A stretch of 64,000 nt of DNA from NCBI GenBank assembly GCA_905160935.1, contig CAJHZI010000423.1, forward strand, positions 2,351,001 through 2,415,000, read 5' to 3'. Below, piece after piece: positions 56,101 to 64,000 of this stretch. The position numbers were made by a program, and so were the translations under genes. The notes under the pieces were generated by a model. That model did not search any database. It was not told where the DNA came from and saw nothing but the letters and a program-made list of their open reading frames with translations. Origin of the DNA: Enchytraeus crypticus (taxonomy: Eukaryota; Annelida; Clitellata; Enchytraeida; Enchytraeidae). Each line of letters begins with the position of its first letter. The stretch's first letter is position 1.

Positions 56101-59100
56101 TGCCCTTTATGAGGCCTCACAGCCTGTATATCTGCAAAGAATAAACTTTTAAATTAATCTTAAAGTTCTAGTTACCTTAACTTGTAAGCAGTGAGAAGAA
56201 TTTCTAAAAGGTTTTATTTAAAACTATATAAAACGTAGCTGTATTTTTCAACGTATCGAGTAAAACAGAAATTGCATAATGCTTACTTCATATTACTAGA
56301 TATATGTATATATAGCATCTATAAAATATTGATAAACTGAAATTTTAGAATAACAGCGTACCTGGGTCGAATGCTCTGGTTGTGCCCTTTAGAGCTTCTA
56401 CGGTCATGGCTGCCACTATATCAGCTTGTCTAGCGATAGCGTGAGCTCTTTCTAGAGCTATAAAATTATTCAACAAATAAATTAATCGATCAATCATCAG
56501 TCAATTATTAATCAATCAAATAGTTTCTCATTATAATTTCCAATGTGAATGGAGATAAGTAAACCTAGCAATGTTTTTCACTTTGAAATGGGGAAATGCG
56601 TGAATGATTATCAGAAAACTGTATATACAGTATAGTCATCATGATCAATCGTGTTCTTCAAAATAGCAGGTCCAAGTTACGCATTAATACTCACAGACTG
56701 CCTTCATGCTCACATAAAGTAATTTTTTTTATCAGGAAGCTGATCCGCTCATACAAGTTAAATCTTTCCCAAGCCTTAATGTAGCCTTTATAATGAAAAA
56801 TATTGATGAGACGGTTTGAAAAAAAATTCAGCACTGTGAATAATATACAAACAGATTGTTCCACTTGCTTAATGCATATTATTTTGATAAACATAATGAT
56901 CTTTTCATCAAGGAATTATAAACATAATGATCTTTTCATCAAGGAATTTAATATTTCACAACTAAAATAAAGGAATGTTCAAGAAAAATTGAATCTTCTT
57001 ACATGTAGCTTCTGTGGCCTATTGCATCCATTCTCAGTACTCTCTTTGGTGAAAACGTTTCCAATCCATATAGATTTTATTCGGTAGGCTAAATCTAAGT
57101 TCTTTCATACTAGCAAGAAAACGGCCACATCACATTTATCATTATAGACTTGAACATTTGAAACGAGCAATAACTAAATTGCTAATTGCGAAAAGTTTTA
57201 TTCCTGTTGAATCGATATACGAATATGTTTGTGGCTGCCTAATTTGCGTAGTGTATAGACGGCGAATTGATCATATAACTTACCTTCAACTCCTAGAGAA
57301 GTTATAAACTGAGTTCCATTTATAAGAGAAAGACCCTGAATTGCAAAAACACATAAATCACGTGTTTCACCTTTTTCTCAATCCCTCTAGAATGTTCATC
57401 CAATTTTAATATCTTGAATATTTACTTCGTTGAAAAGTCTTTTATTTAAATTTCAGTTCAAATGTTACCATCGATGCTCTTCATAATAACCTTGTCGCAT
57501 ATGCGTTATAGTTCCTTTAATTTATATTTAATTTTAGTGGACGCAAATTTTGAAAATTTACTACTAAATGTAGGCCTAATTATGAACATTATAATAACTT
57601 GCCTATTTGTATAAACTTGAGGACCTGTTGCCATAACAGAAACTCTCTAAAATTATCATTTTTAAATATATGATTTAACTACAGCGAACGAAAAGGTTGC
57701 ATCAAGGTACTGACATAACTATTAGGTGCTTGTTTATTATAATTATTATTGAATGCCATCTTTAATATAATTAAATATTGTTGAATGTTAGAATTAATAT
57801 TATTAAATATTATTTAATGTTAAAATTAATATTAAATATTAATCTTAGCATCACTATTATCAATATTAATAATATTATTTAATATTAATATACTTATAAT
57901 ATTATTAGTTACCTCTTTTGGTTCCATTGCTATTGGTGTCAGGCCGTGGAGCATTAAAACCTGAAAACATGAAAGCAATAAGGAAATTTTAATATGATAC
58001 CATGATGAGGACAGCAGTTTAATTCCAAATAATTATGTAGTAAGCACATGTAATTGTTTCATAAAGTATAAAAATGAGCCAATTTTGTCTTCTCAATTTT
58101 TCTTTATTCCCATCCTATAGCAGAAACAAAATGGAATATTTGCTGATCAAGAAGCGCATTGCTTCAACCAAGACAAACTGAAGAAACAGTTGCAGTTGAA
58201 AAACGCATAAGTGGCAGTAGATGAAATTCCAGACTAGAAATGTTGCTTTACTTACATCTTTTGCATTTCCCCATCCAGTTTTAGGACTCCACATTTTCCC
58301 CTCTCCCATCATCCCGTAGGCGAGATGAGCTAGGGGTGCCAGATCTCCACTGGCTCCAACTGTCCCTTTCTCAGGTATCCATGGTAAACAAGAAGCTGAA
58401 ATTTTAATTATTTGTATAGAAACAAAAATAAAAATTACTTGTGTATAAGAAAAAGCCAAGGAAAATGATTGGCATGGCTCACTTGTAAAGTATACATACG
58501 TTGCAATATGAACAACTTTAATGTCGAAAGAGTAAAATAGATCTAGATCTTCATTTCAATTGTAGTCAATTACTGTAACTGGTTGTTTAAATGTAATTAC
58601 CACTCTCTGAAAGGGCATTCGGTTGGTGGGTGCCTAGGCTCCAGAAATTGCTGCGAAATTTTCTAAAACGAAAAGAAAAGTTTCTATTCGTATTCCGACC
58701 CATGTTAAACTGGGATTCAAGGGAAGATGATGATAATGATGATTGTATACATGTAATTTTGACAGTTGCCTCACCGTTGAAAGCATCGATGTATTGCTGG
58801 AGGGTTTTAAGACTGACGCCGCTGTAGCCTTTAGCAAGAACATTGATCCTCAGCGCTAGCAACCTCCGCACTCTCTGAGGATTGAGGGGCTCTCCAACTC
58901 CTGATAACATTAAACACATTTTCCGTATTAAAGCATCTTGCTCTCCAACACCTGAAGATATTAAGACATTTCCCACATTAAAACATTTTTCTCTCCAACG
59001 CCTGACAACATTTAGGCACTTCCCACATTAAGACATTTATCTCTCTCACTCATGATAATATGTCACATTAAACTTTGGTGGTGTTAACAATAAGGTCCAA

Positions 59101-59966
59101 CTTAAATAACCTGTTAAATGGTCCGAAGCATATTTTCTCGCAATCTATCATAGCGCTCATTAATGAGCACTCTCTAAAGATGTAAAATTTCTTATGTTTT
59201 ATACAGCAAACTGGTTTATCAACTTCCTCATGGTAAAAGTTAAATGTAATTTTTATTTATACTGTATGTTATTCTTTTATTTACACTTCAGTATTCGCCT
59301 TGATTGGCTAACAGAGAGCGTGAGATTTATATTTTATTTTTCAAATCTCGGACTTTTCAATTTTAATTCAATAGAACATTACTATAACGCACACGTTAGA
59401 TATTTTAAAGCATCTCCTAACAATTTCATGGAAGCTAATTGATAAAAATAATGCACATATGAGTAATTTTAAGATTATTAAGGTAAAACGATTCGAAAAA
59501 GTCGAAAGATACAAAACATTTACTTTTTTCGCACTAAAACAACTTCGGCTACTGTCAGAGTTCTAAGACGGCTCGGGTATCATTGTAAACTGTCATTGGT
59601 TTACAGAATGGAGCAGTCGAATAATATTAATTTATTACATAGAGTAGGCGGAAGTTCTGGAGAGAGTTGGCACAGTTTGACAATTGATAAATATATTAAG
59701 AAATAAGAAGAAGAGTTGTTAGGACACATACCAAGGGGGGAAGGTCAACTAAAAGAGGACATAGAAGAAAGAATGGAAATAAATATAAAAGCAATAAAAA
59801 ATAGATAAATAAATAAATAAATATAGGCAGTGGCAGGTCATTGATTAGGTAGGCCTATGTTAGATGATCTAAAGACCCACTCATATGTGGAAATGAAGAG
59901 GAAAGTGCAAGACCGAGAAGAGTGGAGGCGTTATATAGCATGGAACTGCCAGTAGGCAGTGTACTA

Positions 59967-59998
<32 letters not shown>

Positions 59999-60226
59999 TT
60001 AAATTATGCTATATCTTTCTATAGATGAGGTTTTCGAGAGCAAGTTGTCTAATCTTACCGGCCGAACAAGCCCGTATTAGATTATCTTGTAGCCTCTTCA
60101 AGTCTTCGCTAGATATTATTGTGTTTGCAAACTTTCCGAAGCCGGTATTTATTCCATACACAACTGAAATATTTAAAAAATTAAGCCAGTAATCTTGTAT
60201 TTAATTTGCATTATTCAATATGTATG

Positions 60227-60274
<48 letters not shown>

Positions 60275-63200
60275 GTGCAATCTGTCCTTTACAATGTGCT
60301 GTCGACACAGTACTGTTTTAATATTTAATCTCAGTAGCGCTTCCTGTAATATTTAGCATTTATTGAATTTTGCACAACACGTTAATCAGATAATAATAGC
60401 AACAGCACGCTATTGCAGTGTCAATATTTAGACGTAGTCATATTGTACTAACTGAACATAAATCATTAATATGGCCCTAAATTCAAACTTCTCAATCAAT
60501 GTTCTTTTCAAACTAGAATACAGATATTAATACGCCATTCTAATGATTACTACACAATTATTTATTTATTTAACTAAAACCTTAAGTATACCAAGCCCTA
60601 AGGCTTGAAGTATTGTAGGAAAATGGTTAATCAGAATTATACAAGAAATTTACATCAGCGCAAGCTATCGTACCTTTATTTTTGGCTAATATATCGTCCA
60701 CAAGTTCTCTAGCCCTATTGACTCGTAGTATACAATTCTCTGTCAGCTGTAGAAAATAACGTAAAACTAAATTAAATAATCGGATCAAAACATACAAGCA
60801 AATTTATCGAATATACTACAAAAATTCCACATGTACAGCTACTCATGTCCGTGTATTTGCATAGTCTAATGGTTAGAAGGTTCACTGTGAATCAGTTGAA
60901 GCTTGTTCAAATGCCGATCCTCACTCCTAGCAGACCAAGATGACAACGAGCACACGATGACATCACGTCAGGTTCCAGAATACCTAAAGATTGTTATTGC
61001 TGTTTTCTAGCTCAAAATTTGGAGCACTATTTTATGGCACTTCGTGTCTTACATCGTCGCCCTTAACTAATAATTTTATTGCGAAATGAACGCTGTTTTT
61101 AAAATGAAATTATTACAATTTGAATAAGTAGCCTAGCAGTCAAAATTTACATCAATTACGTTAAGAAGTTTAACGATAGAAGAATCTAGTTAAAAGGAGG
61201 CACATGGAATCTCTGCACCTGCTGATTCGAGTTATGCTGACAATCATACTTGATTAAGACGTAATAATTAAGATATCATAATAATTTAGATATCATAATG
61301 ATTTAGATATTATAATGATTGCGATAACATGATAATTAAGATATTATAACGATTTAGATAGCATAATGATTACGATAACATAATGATTAAGAGATATAAT
61401 AGTAAGACACAGTAACTATGAATAGAATTATTTCCTTATTAAAGTGTCCAAATTTGTGAGTAGTAAGTAAGGGTGTGGAGCTAAAGAAGGTAACAGATTT
61501 TAGTATTTGGGATCTGTAATAGAGGATATTGGGGAGTTGGAAAAGGAGGTTACTAGTAGGATTCAGCCTGTATGGGCAAAGTGGAGGGCTGCTAGTGGAA
61601 TGTTGTGTGATAGGAGAATCCAACTAAGACTGAAAGGCAAATTTTATAGTTCTGTGGTAAGGCCAGTAATGATGCATGGTTCGGAATGTTGGGCACTAAA
61701 ACGGGAACATTTGCAGAATTTGCATGTAGCAGAAATGAGAATGTTGCTTCTAATGTGTGGAAGAACTAGGAAGGGCAGAATGGAAAATGAATATGTGAGG
61801 ATGAATTTGAATGTTGAGGGGATCGGGGATAGGTTGGCTCAGTCGAGATTGAGATGGTATGGGCATATTGTGAGAAAGACAGATGAGGATGTAGTAAAGA
61901 GAGTTTGGAGGGAAGAACTGGATGTTAAGCTAGAGAGAGGTAGACCATAATTGACTTGGGATGCGGTAATTATGAAGAACATGAAAAATAGGGGATTGAC
62001 TGATGATATGGCGTAGGACAGGGAGGACTGGAGAAGGTCTATTCGTATCCCGACCTTGGTTAAACTGGGATTTAAGGAAAGATGATGATGATGATGATGA
62101 TGAAAGTGTTCAAACTTATTTTAATTGCTCATGTTAAGGTTTGCTCAGTTTTTTCGCCCACCTTTATCTTGATTTTTCCAGAACTGAGTTTCATCAGGTC
62201 TTCACAAGACATGCTCTTTCCGTCAATCAGCAACGTCTGCTGCAAGTCATGAAATAATAAACAGTTTTCTATTAAAAAGAAAGAAAATAGAATTTTAAAC
62301 GAACGCCATGCATTAAACACATTAGTTTTGAAAGTAAAAGACTAAGCAGAAGAAGAAATAGAAATTGCAGATTTAAATTGGTACTACATTCTTACCTGTC
62401 AAATGAACATTTGTTGCTCAAGTTTAAATCAAATTAATTACTTTAATTACTTAGTTTATGTTAATTACAAATTTCATAAATTAACAAGCTAATAAAAAAT
62501 GTCATACTCTATTAATACTATAAATTTTAAATTTACACTTTAAAACACAATAGAGTTAACTTAAACTTATTGTGGCTAAAATATATATAAATAGTTAAGT
62601 AAAAGAAGCCATCTACCGGATAAATTTCATAATTTTCTTAATTCTTTGCATGTATTTCGAACATTTAAAAGAATCACATTGAAAACTACATGTAGATGCT
62701 ACACAAATACTCTTGCAAGTGCATAATATGAAAATTTACTGTACCTCAGTCATCATCTGATCGTTACTGCTTAGTGAATGAAGAATCGTAATACAGTGCA
62801 AAATAATTGAAAATGCAATTTTTTATAAATTGGGCAGAAAATACACATAAGTTTTATCAATTCTGTAGCTAAGTACATCATAATGAATGTTACATAATGA
62901 CTCTGTTGTACTTAAATGCTAAAGTACACGAATAGGTTAAAGTCAGCACCCTGTTTCGACGGCATATCAGGGACGGGGTAAATTTTGAACTTGAGCACTG
63001 CGCCCTATAGTCCGACAACTTACCCGCGTATTTCCTGATAAAGCAGGTGAAGCTAATGTTAACGTCAGTTTCCTCACTCGAAAGCGATGTCAGTGACGGG
63101 AGAGCCCAGGATTTGAACCCCGCACATACTGATCCGCGGTCGAATATCTTACGACACCGCCACTGGCTCATGCCGTCGATATGTCCATGAGTGCATCATT

Positions 63201-63660
63201 AATTTCCTATTAAAAGTTTTATCAAACTCTCGATTTTCTAAATATTAAATACAATATGATGAAAATATTCGACAGTTTTTACCCAACCAAGAATGATGAT
63301 AAAGAAAACATATTATAGTTTCATACTACCAGTGACTGAATACTTAATAGTTCATTTAGCAAATGTAAAAGCTAAAATTAATGTACTTTAATGTTAATGA
63401 TAATTAATTGAATAAAAACCGAAAGAATTTACTCAAGCAGTGTGACTATTCTGGTTAGTGAAAAAAGCCATAACAAGTCTTTAAATTAAATGTATTTAAC
63501 TTTATTCTATCCATTTTATAAATAAAATGTTTGAATTAAAATCGGAGTTATTTGTTACATTTAACACCTTAATAATGCCAATGTAAAGGATACAAATATT
63601 CTTCCATAGGTAGTATTTCAGTTGCACCACCTGCATAAGTTACTATGTCTCTTACTAAGA
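45069..63660 (-). CDS. HAL: Histidine ammonia-lyase paralog, copy B (HAL-B), exons 2-21; exon 1 outside window
   Basis: A second histidase-family gene, same strand as HAL-A. Twenty exons join to 1748 nt: 581 residues plus the stop TAA at 45069-45071, no frame break. Exons 2-13 match HAL-A in phase and, except exon 3 (22 versus 28 nt), in length. The MIO Ala-Ser-Gly, catalytic Tyr ([10 protein letters not shown]), LINGTQ Asn, QDAYTLR and TEDHVSM Glu are all kept. The His that contacts the imidazole in histidases (RSHSAG in copy A) is Cys in copy B (RACSAG). This could mean altered substrate, weak activity or a regulatory role; the open frame over 20 exons argues against an old pseudogene. Exon 1 (373 nt in copy A) must lie beyond base 64000. 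A Tc1-type transposon sits in intron 20 and LINE sequence in intron 12. Confidence 0.93.
45242..45279 (+). repeat. Left terminal inverted repeat of the Tc1-type element
   Basis: 38 bp, paired with 46600-46637 at 37 of 38 positions. Its outer end is 11-13 nt from the HAL-B exon 21 acceptor (45231-45232 on the complementary strand), so the upstream part of that 3' splice site is transposon sequence. Confidence 0.95.
45244..46635 (+). mobile_element. Tc1/mariner-superfamily DNA transposon, DD37E-type spacing
   Basis: About 1.39 kb, bounded by inverted repeats 45242-45279 and 46600-46637 that differ at one base (outer TAGGGTGTCCAGATAG). A TA dinucleotide flanks each end, as expected for Tc1/mariner insertion; the exact ends are ambiguous because the termini read TATAGGG. 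It contains one transposase frame with a single internal stop. The near-identical repeats and nearly intact frame point to a recent insertion. It lies in HAL-B intron 20, antisense to that gene. Confidence 0.95.
45489..46553 (+). pseudogene. Transposase with one in-frame stop codon
   Basis: Tc1/mariner (IS630-type) transposase that would cut and paste the element. The frame from ATG 45489 to TAA 46551-46553 is continuous except for TAA at 46113-46115; 45489 and 46236 are in the same frame, so there is no frameshift. The N-terminal part has a helix-turn-helix ([20 protein letters not shown]) and a basic stretch. The catalytic region has VMFTDES (first Asp), [11 protein letters not shown] (second Asp) and [11 protein letters not shown] (Glu). 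I count 37 residues between the second Asp and Glu, the DD37E arrangement. The stop truncates the protein before the second Asp, so this copy should not encode active enzyme. Confidence 0.92.
46600..46637 (-). repeat. Right terminal inverted repeat of the Tc1-type element
   Basis: Mirror of 45242-45279 with one mismatch, ending CTGGACACCCTATA at the TA target site. Confidence 0.95.
46706..47060. repeat. (CT)n and (TA)n microsatellites
   Basis: CT tract at 46706-46777, then two TA tracts (about 46885-46965 and 47004-47042). A 25-30 bp unique segment (TTACTTGTTCT, CTTCGTTGAGCTATATTCTA) precedes each TA tract, so the block is a local tandem duplication. HAL-B intron 20. Confidence 0.9.
47358..47562. 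repeat. 24-bp x 3 tandem repeat and (TA)n tract
   Basis: Three copies of CCTATTATTGCTACGATTTA plus ATAG at 47358-47431, then a TA tract at 47504-47562. A SINE-like copy with the (GA)n-LINE tail follows at 47585-47770. HAL-B intron 19. Confidence 0.85.
48820..49530. repeat. Degenerate partial copies of the HAL-B exon 18 junction
   Basis: The exon 18 start and acceptor (plus-strand text GCACCTTGTTCTCTGACACT then GAAAATAGAAGATCAGAGGC) recur at about 48913-48990, separated from the original by a CAT-rich tract. More decayed pieces of the exon (ACTGGTGATCAGACTCTCTG, GGCACCACATCTTGTTCTCT) recur in tandem at about 49060-49280 and near 49485-49530. None is an intact exon. Confidence 0.75.
50290..50530 (+). 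repeat. SINE-like element with RTE-family end
   Basis: Body GTGTCCGGGTTGCTGAAGAA, GGCGACAAAATTAACTAAAT, GAGCGCCTAGGCTCCAGAAA, then end TATTCGTATTCCGACCCTGG and CTAAACTGTGATTCAAGAG. The fullest plus-strand copy of this family. HAL-B intron 16. Confidence 0.65.
50675..50955 (-). repeat. 5S rRNA-derived SINE, copy 2
   Basis: The minus strand has GTTAAGCTAAAATTTACCGG, GGTTAGTACTTTGTGGGCGA and CCACCTTGGAACC, matching 5S internal sequence. The non-5S body contains TTAAATCCGCGCCGGCTGCA as in copy 1. A local AAGTTGGTT-type reiteration sits between the two parts. HAL-B intron 16. Confidence 0.7.
52552..52735. repeat. ~12-bp tandem repeat (GAGTCAATGATA)n
   Basis: About 15 imperfect copies of GAGTCAATGATA with GAATCAATGA variants, 30 bp upstream of the HAL-B exon 15 acceptor. 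Confidence 0.85.
52960..53168. repeat. (TA)n / (TG)n microsatellite with embedded repeat end
   Basis: TA tracts surrounding a dispersed repeat end (TTTAACGTTCGTTTCCTCAT, GTCAGGGACGGCAT), then a GTGTGTGTG run. HAL-B intron 14. Confidence 0.85.
53431..57960 (-). CDS. HAL: HAL-B exons 9-14
   Basis: Exons: 9, 57913-57960; 10, 57284-57335; 11, 56362-56457; 12, 56036-56131; 13, 53877-53935; 14, 53431-53511. Key blocks: [74 protein letters not shown] and [20 protein letters not shown]. Intron 12 contains a LINE reverse-transcriptase fragment in the same orientation as the gene. Confidence 0.93.
54228..54540. repeat. (TA)n tract and minus-strand LINE 3' end
   Basis: TA tract 54228-54302. Then, read on the minus strand, a (GA)n-family LINE end (CTGCAGTAGGCAGTGCACTA at its terminus; GAAGAGTGGAGGCGTTATAT upstream). 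HAL-B intron 12. Confidence 0.75.
54710..55893 (-). pseudogene. LINE reverse transcriptase fragment
   Basis: Non-LTR retrotransposon ORF2 piece. The frame is continuous over about 390 codons apart from two in-frame stops (around 55396 and 55030). RT motifs include [32 protein letters not shown] and the catalytic [12 protein letters not shown], followed by [15 protein letters not shown] and [14 protein letters not shown]. The N-terminal half and the endonuclease are missing, so it is 5'-truncated and inactive. I cannot name the clade with confidence. It lies in HAL-B intron 12, co-oriented with the gene. Confidence 0.85.
58256..60163 (-). CDS. HAL: HAL-B exons 6-8: catalytic core with His-to-Cys change
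   Basis: Exons: 6, 60059-60163; 7, 58775-58900; 8, 58256-58395. Exon 6 reads [20 protein letters not shown] then [14 protein letters not shown] stands where copy A has TCT CAT. Exon 7 differs from copy A at 3 of 126 nt, exon 8 at about 13 of 140, exon 6 at about 22 of 105. Exon 8 keeps [20 protein letters not shown] and its MIO triad. Confidence 0.93.
58615..58745 (+). repeat. SINE-like fragment with RTE-family end
   Basis: GTTGGTGGGTGCCTAGGCTC, CAGAAATTGCTGCGAAATTT, then TATTCGTATTCCGACCCATG and GGGATTCAAGGGAAGATGATG-type tail. It lies 30 bp beyond the HAL-B exon 7 donor. Confidence 0.7.
58885..59060. repeat. HAL-B intron 6 minisatellite derived from the exon 7 acceptor
   Basis: Three to four copies of the same unit as HAL-A 7681-8110 (CTCCAACACCTGAAGATATT, ATTTCCCACATTAAAACATT). 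The first two units are nearly identical between the paralogs. Confidence 0.8.
59640..60000 (+). repeat. LINE 3' end with (GA)n tail
   Basis: 5'-truncated, decayed ORF end (GTTAGATGATCTAAAGACCC, CGAGAAGAGTGGAGGCGTTA). It finishes GGAACTGCCAGTAGGCAGTG, TACTAAGAGAGAGAGAG and a ~45 bp GA tract. It ends about 60 bp before HAL-B exon 6's donor side. Confidence 0.8.
60228..60266. repeat. (TA)n microsatellite
   Basis: About 40 bp of TA dinucleotides in HAL-B intron 5. Confidence 0.9.
60674..63660 (-). CDS. HAL: HAL-B exons 2-5
   Basis: Exons: 2, 63594-63660; 3, 62745-62766; 4, 62162-62236; 5, 60674-60746. Exon 2 ([20 protein letters not shown]) has the same length and phases as HAL-A exon 2 but almost no residue identity, and is accepted mainly on position and splice phase. 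Exon 3 (NDQMMTE) is six nucleotides shorter than in A. Exon 4 ([20 protein letters not shown]) and exon 5 ([20 protein letters not shown]) are clearly homologous to copy A. Confidence 0.85.
60855..60930 (+). repeat. tRNA-like sequence (SINE head or decayed tRNA)
   Basis: TAGTCTAATGGTTAGAAGG resembles the A box and D arm of tRNA-Glu/Asp. TTGTTCAAATGCC, ~35 bp on, resembles a B box. The stem pairings of a real tRNA are not complete. Confidence 0.45.
61262..61395. repeat. AT-rich tandem repeat
   Basis: Six to seven imperfect copies of a ~20-bp unit (GATATCATAATGATTTA / GATAACATAATGATTAA) in HAL-B intron 4. Confidence 0.8.
61440..62104 (+). pseudogene. RTE-type LINE ORF C-terminus with (TGA)n tail
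   Basis: The frame includes [60 protein letters not shown] and [20 protein letters not shown], the well-known C-terminal block of RTE-type non-LTR retrotransposon polyproteins. A stop after ERGRP (61948-61950) and another near 62012 break it. Beyond them the frame continues [19 protein letters not shown] and ends where the ATGATGATG tail begins, so the tail itself supplies the normal stop (TGA TGA TGA). 5'-truncated; HAL-B intron 4, antisense to the gene. Confidence 0.88.
63043..63170 (-). repeat. tRNA-derived SINE, family 2
   Basis: The minus strand has GAGCCAGTGGCGGTGTCGTA, ATATTCGACCGCGGATCAGT, GGGGTTCAAATCCTGGGCTC (B box) and ATCGCTTTCGAGTGAGGAAA. The clearest copy of the family. HAL-B intron 2. 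Confidence 0.8.
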
Positions 63661-64000
63661 CTGCAACAACAGAACATTTAGGTTTTTATCAGTCGCAATA
63701 CCAAGGATTCCAAAGTTAAATTAAAGACCTCAATATGCGAAGTAATTTTGAATTAATTAGCTTATAAAATTTAATAATTAAGGGATTTTTCAATAATAAT
63801 AATATTTTTATTTATGCAGTGTAGTTCCACAGAAAAATCTAACTATAAAAATTTCGCATCTAATCATCTGTGAGCTGAATTTCATGAAATGACTAGTCTT
63901 CACAAATTATTGCGATTAAAAATTACAGAATTAATCAACAAGTCATTAATAATTTTCTAGTAGTACTGCTCTCAAGTTCTCAAATGAAACTCAACGCAAA
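63661..64000. other. HAL-B intron 1 (right window edge)
   Basis: AT-rich sequence upstream of HAL-B exon 2. No exon 1-like coding sequence is visible. In copy A this intron is about 0.9 kb, so exon 1 is expected a few hundred bases or more beyond the window. Confidence 0.6.

Overview
The window looks like nuclear DNA of an invertebrate bilaterian animal. It is AT-rich, coding sequence is split into many short exons with GT...AG borders, and introns and spacers are full of SINEs, LINE fragments, microsatellites and minisatellites. Nothing in the sequence fixes the phylum; a marine lophotrochozoan-like invertebrate is a guess.

Three protein genes can be read exon by exon. (1) Minus strand, 12576 down to 574 and beyond the left edge: histidine ammonia-lyase copy A (HAL-A), exons 1-13, starting at an ATG. 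(2) Plus strand, 20634-40065: a complete 21-exon L1CAM/neuroglian-type adhesion receptor of 1154 residues, with signal peptide, six Ig domains, only three recognisable FN3 domains, one transmembrane helix and a cytoplasmic FIGQY ankyrin-binding motif. (3) Minus strand, from beyond the right edge (63660) down to a stop at 45069: histidine ammonia-lyase copy B (HAL-B), exons 2-21. The two HAL paralogs share exon lengths and intron phases over most of their overlap and flank the oppositely oriented adhesion gene. HAL converts L-histidine to trans-urocanate in the cytosol; the adhesion gene is functionally unrelated.

Other contents. A nearly intact Tc1/mariner-type transposon (45244-46635) sits in HAL-B intron 20, 11-13 nt from the last exon. 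There are LINE reverse-transcriptase fragments (54710-55893 minus, 61440-62104 plus, 39005-39537 plus and many 3' ends), several tRNA-derived SINE families, two 5S rRNA-derived SINEs, and a 158-bp-arm inverted repeat downstream of the adhesion gene. The spacer 12577-20633 has no convincing gene, only two weak exon candidates; the spacer 40066-45068 holds only repeats.

The most unusual pattern is that minisatellites in both gene types are built from exon-intron junctions. Adhesion-gene exons 4, 5, 7 and 12 have their 5' splice sites tandemly repeated into the following intron, up to 22 copies. HAL exon 7 (both paralogs) and HAL-B exon 18 have their 3' splice-site regions repeated upstream. Second, HAL-B has Cys where HAL-A and known HALs have the imidazole-contacting active-site His. 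Third, two LINE families each share their 3' tail with a SINE-like family.
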